From Candidatus Sumerlaeota bacterium (GTDB lineage: Bacteria > Sumerlaeota > Sumerlaeia > JADFCT01), in assembly GCA_026398575.1 (NCBI GenBank), contig JAPLSP010000294.1:1-12883 (forward strand): 12,883 nucleotides of DNA, written 5' to 3'. The position numbers were made by a program, and so were the translations under genes. Positions 12,859 to 12,883 of the stretch are shown piece by piece (the first letter of the stretch is position 1; every line of letters starts with the position of its first letter). The notes below the pieces were generated by a model. That model worked only from the letters and a program-made list of their open reading frames with translations. It was not told where the DNA came from and did not search any database.

Positions 12859-12883
12859 TAAGGCGGGGTACATTCGGCGCTTT

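Noticed and set aside
1..12883. tRNA or rRNA genes
   Set aside because: No cloverleaf with a GTTCRANNC arm and no rRNA-like stretch was found on either strand by eye; a tRNAscan-SE run would be decisive.

Overview
The window is a gene-dense bacterial segment. Almost every gene lies on the minus strand; only an ABC-transporter ATPase at the right end is on the plus strand. Core genes (flagellar export fliP-fliQ-fliR-flhB, ribosomal protein bS20, MoxR ATPase, DNA polymerase III delta) sit among families common in little-studied Gram-negative lineages: DUF4416, TIGR04073, DUF2752 and a zinc-ribbon CD225 protein. Together with the very dense intergenic repeats, this suggests an uncultured candidate phylum near the planctomycete/Omnitrophota/Hydrogenedentota/Sumerlaeota type. 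That placement is inference; there is no rRNA or other marker here to fix it.

Layout in minus-strand transcription order (right to left). (1) 12735-12858 is a MITE-like palindrome; to its left the plus-strand ATPase (12135-12719) has lost its Q-loop block. (2) 11891-10954 is a two-gene operon, zinc-ribbon CD225 protein then DUF2752 protein, with start and stop overlapping. (3) 10676-10913 is an inverted cluster of four hairpin repeats. (4) 10378-6794 holds fliP, fliQ, fliR and flhB, the membrane export gate and its switch protein. Each spacer in this normally compact operon is filled with short tandem repeats, and fliR-flhB is separated by a roughly 240-bp imperfect palindrome. flhA is not present. 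(5) 6634-5830 holds a secreted TIGR04073 protein and rpsT, followed by a strong intrinsic terminator at 5594-5626. (6) 5374-4199 is a MoxR ATPase without its usual DUF58/vWA partners. (7) 4138-3194 is a VapBC-like toxin-antitoxin pair plus a third small gene. (8) 3121-1 holds an ACT-like small protein, a truncated and repeat-invaded purine nucleoside phosphorylase, a DUF4416 protein, a shortened holA, and the start of a small CxxC protein.

The most notable signal is the repeats. Heptanucleotide arrays (gattgac, gattgcg, gatttac, acatttt, ggttttc) keep strict 7-bp phase, lie within a few bases of start and stop codons, and in two genes have become coding sequence. Nonanucleotide arrays and at least four palindromic element families accompany them. 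Three genes (holA, the phosphorylase and the ABC ATPase) also appear to lack internal or terminal blocks while staying open, so the region looks like one with active repeat expansion and in-frame indels. Assembly error at repeats is the main alternative for some of these events.
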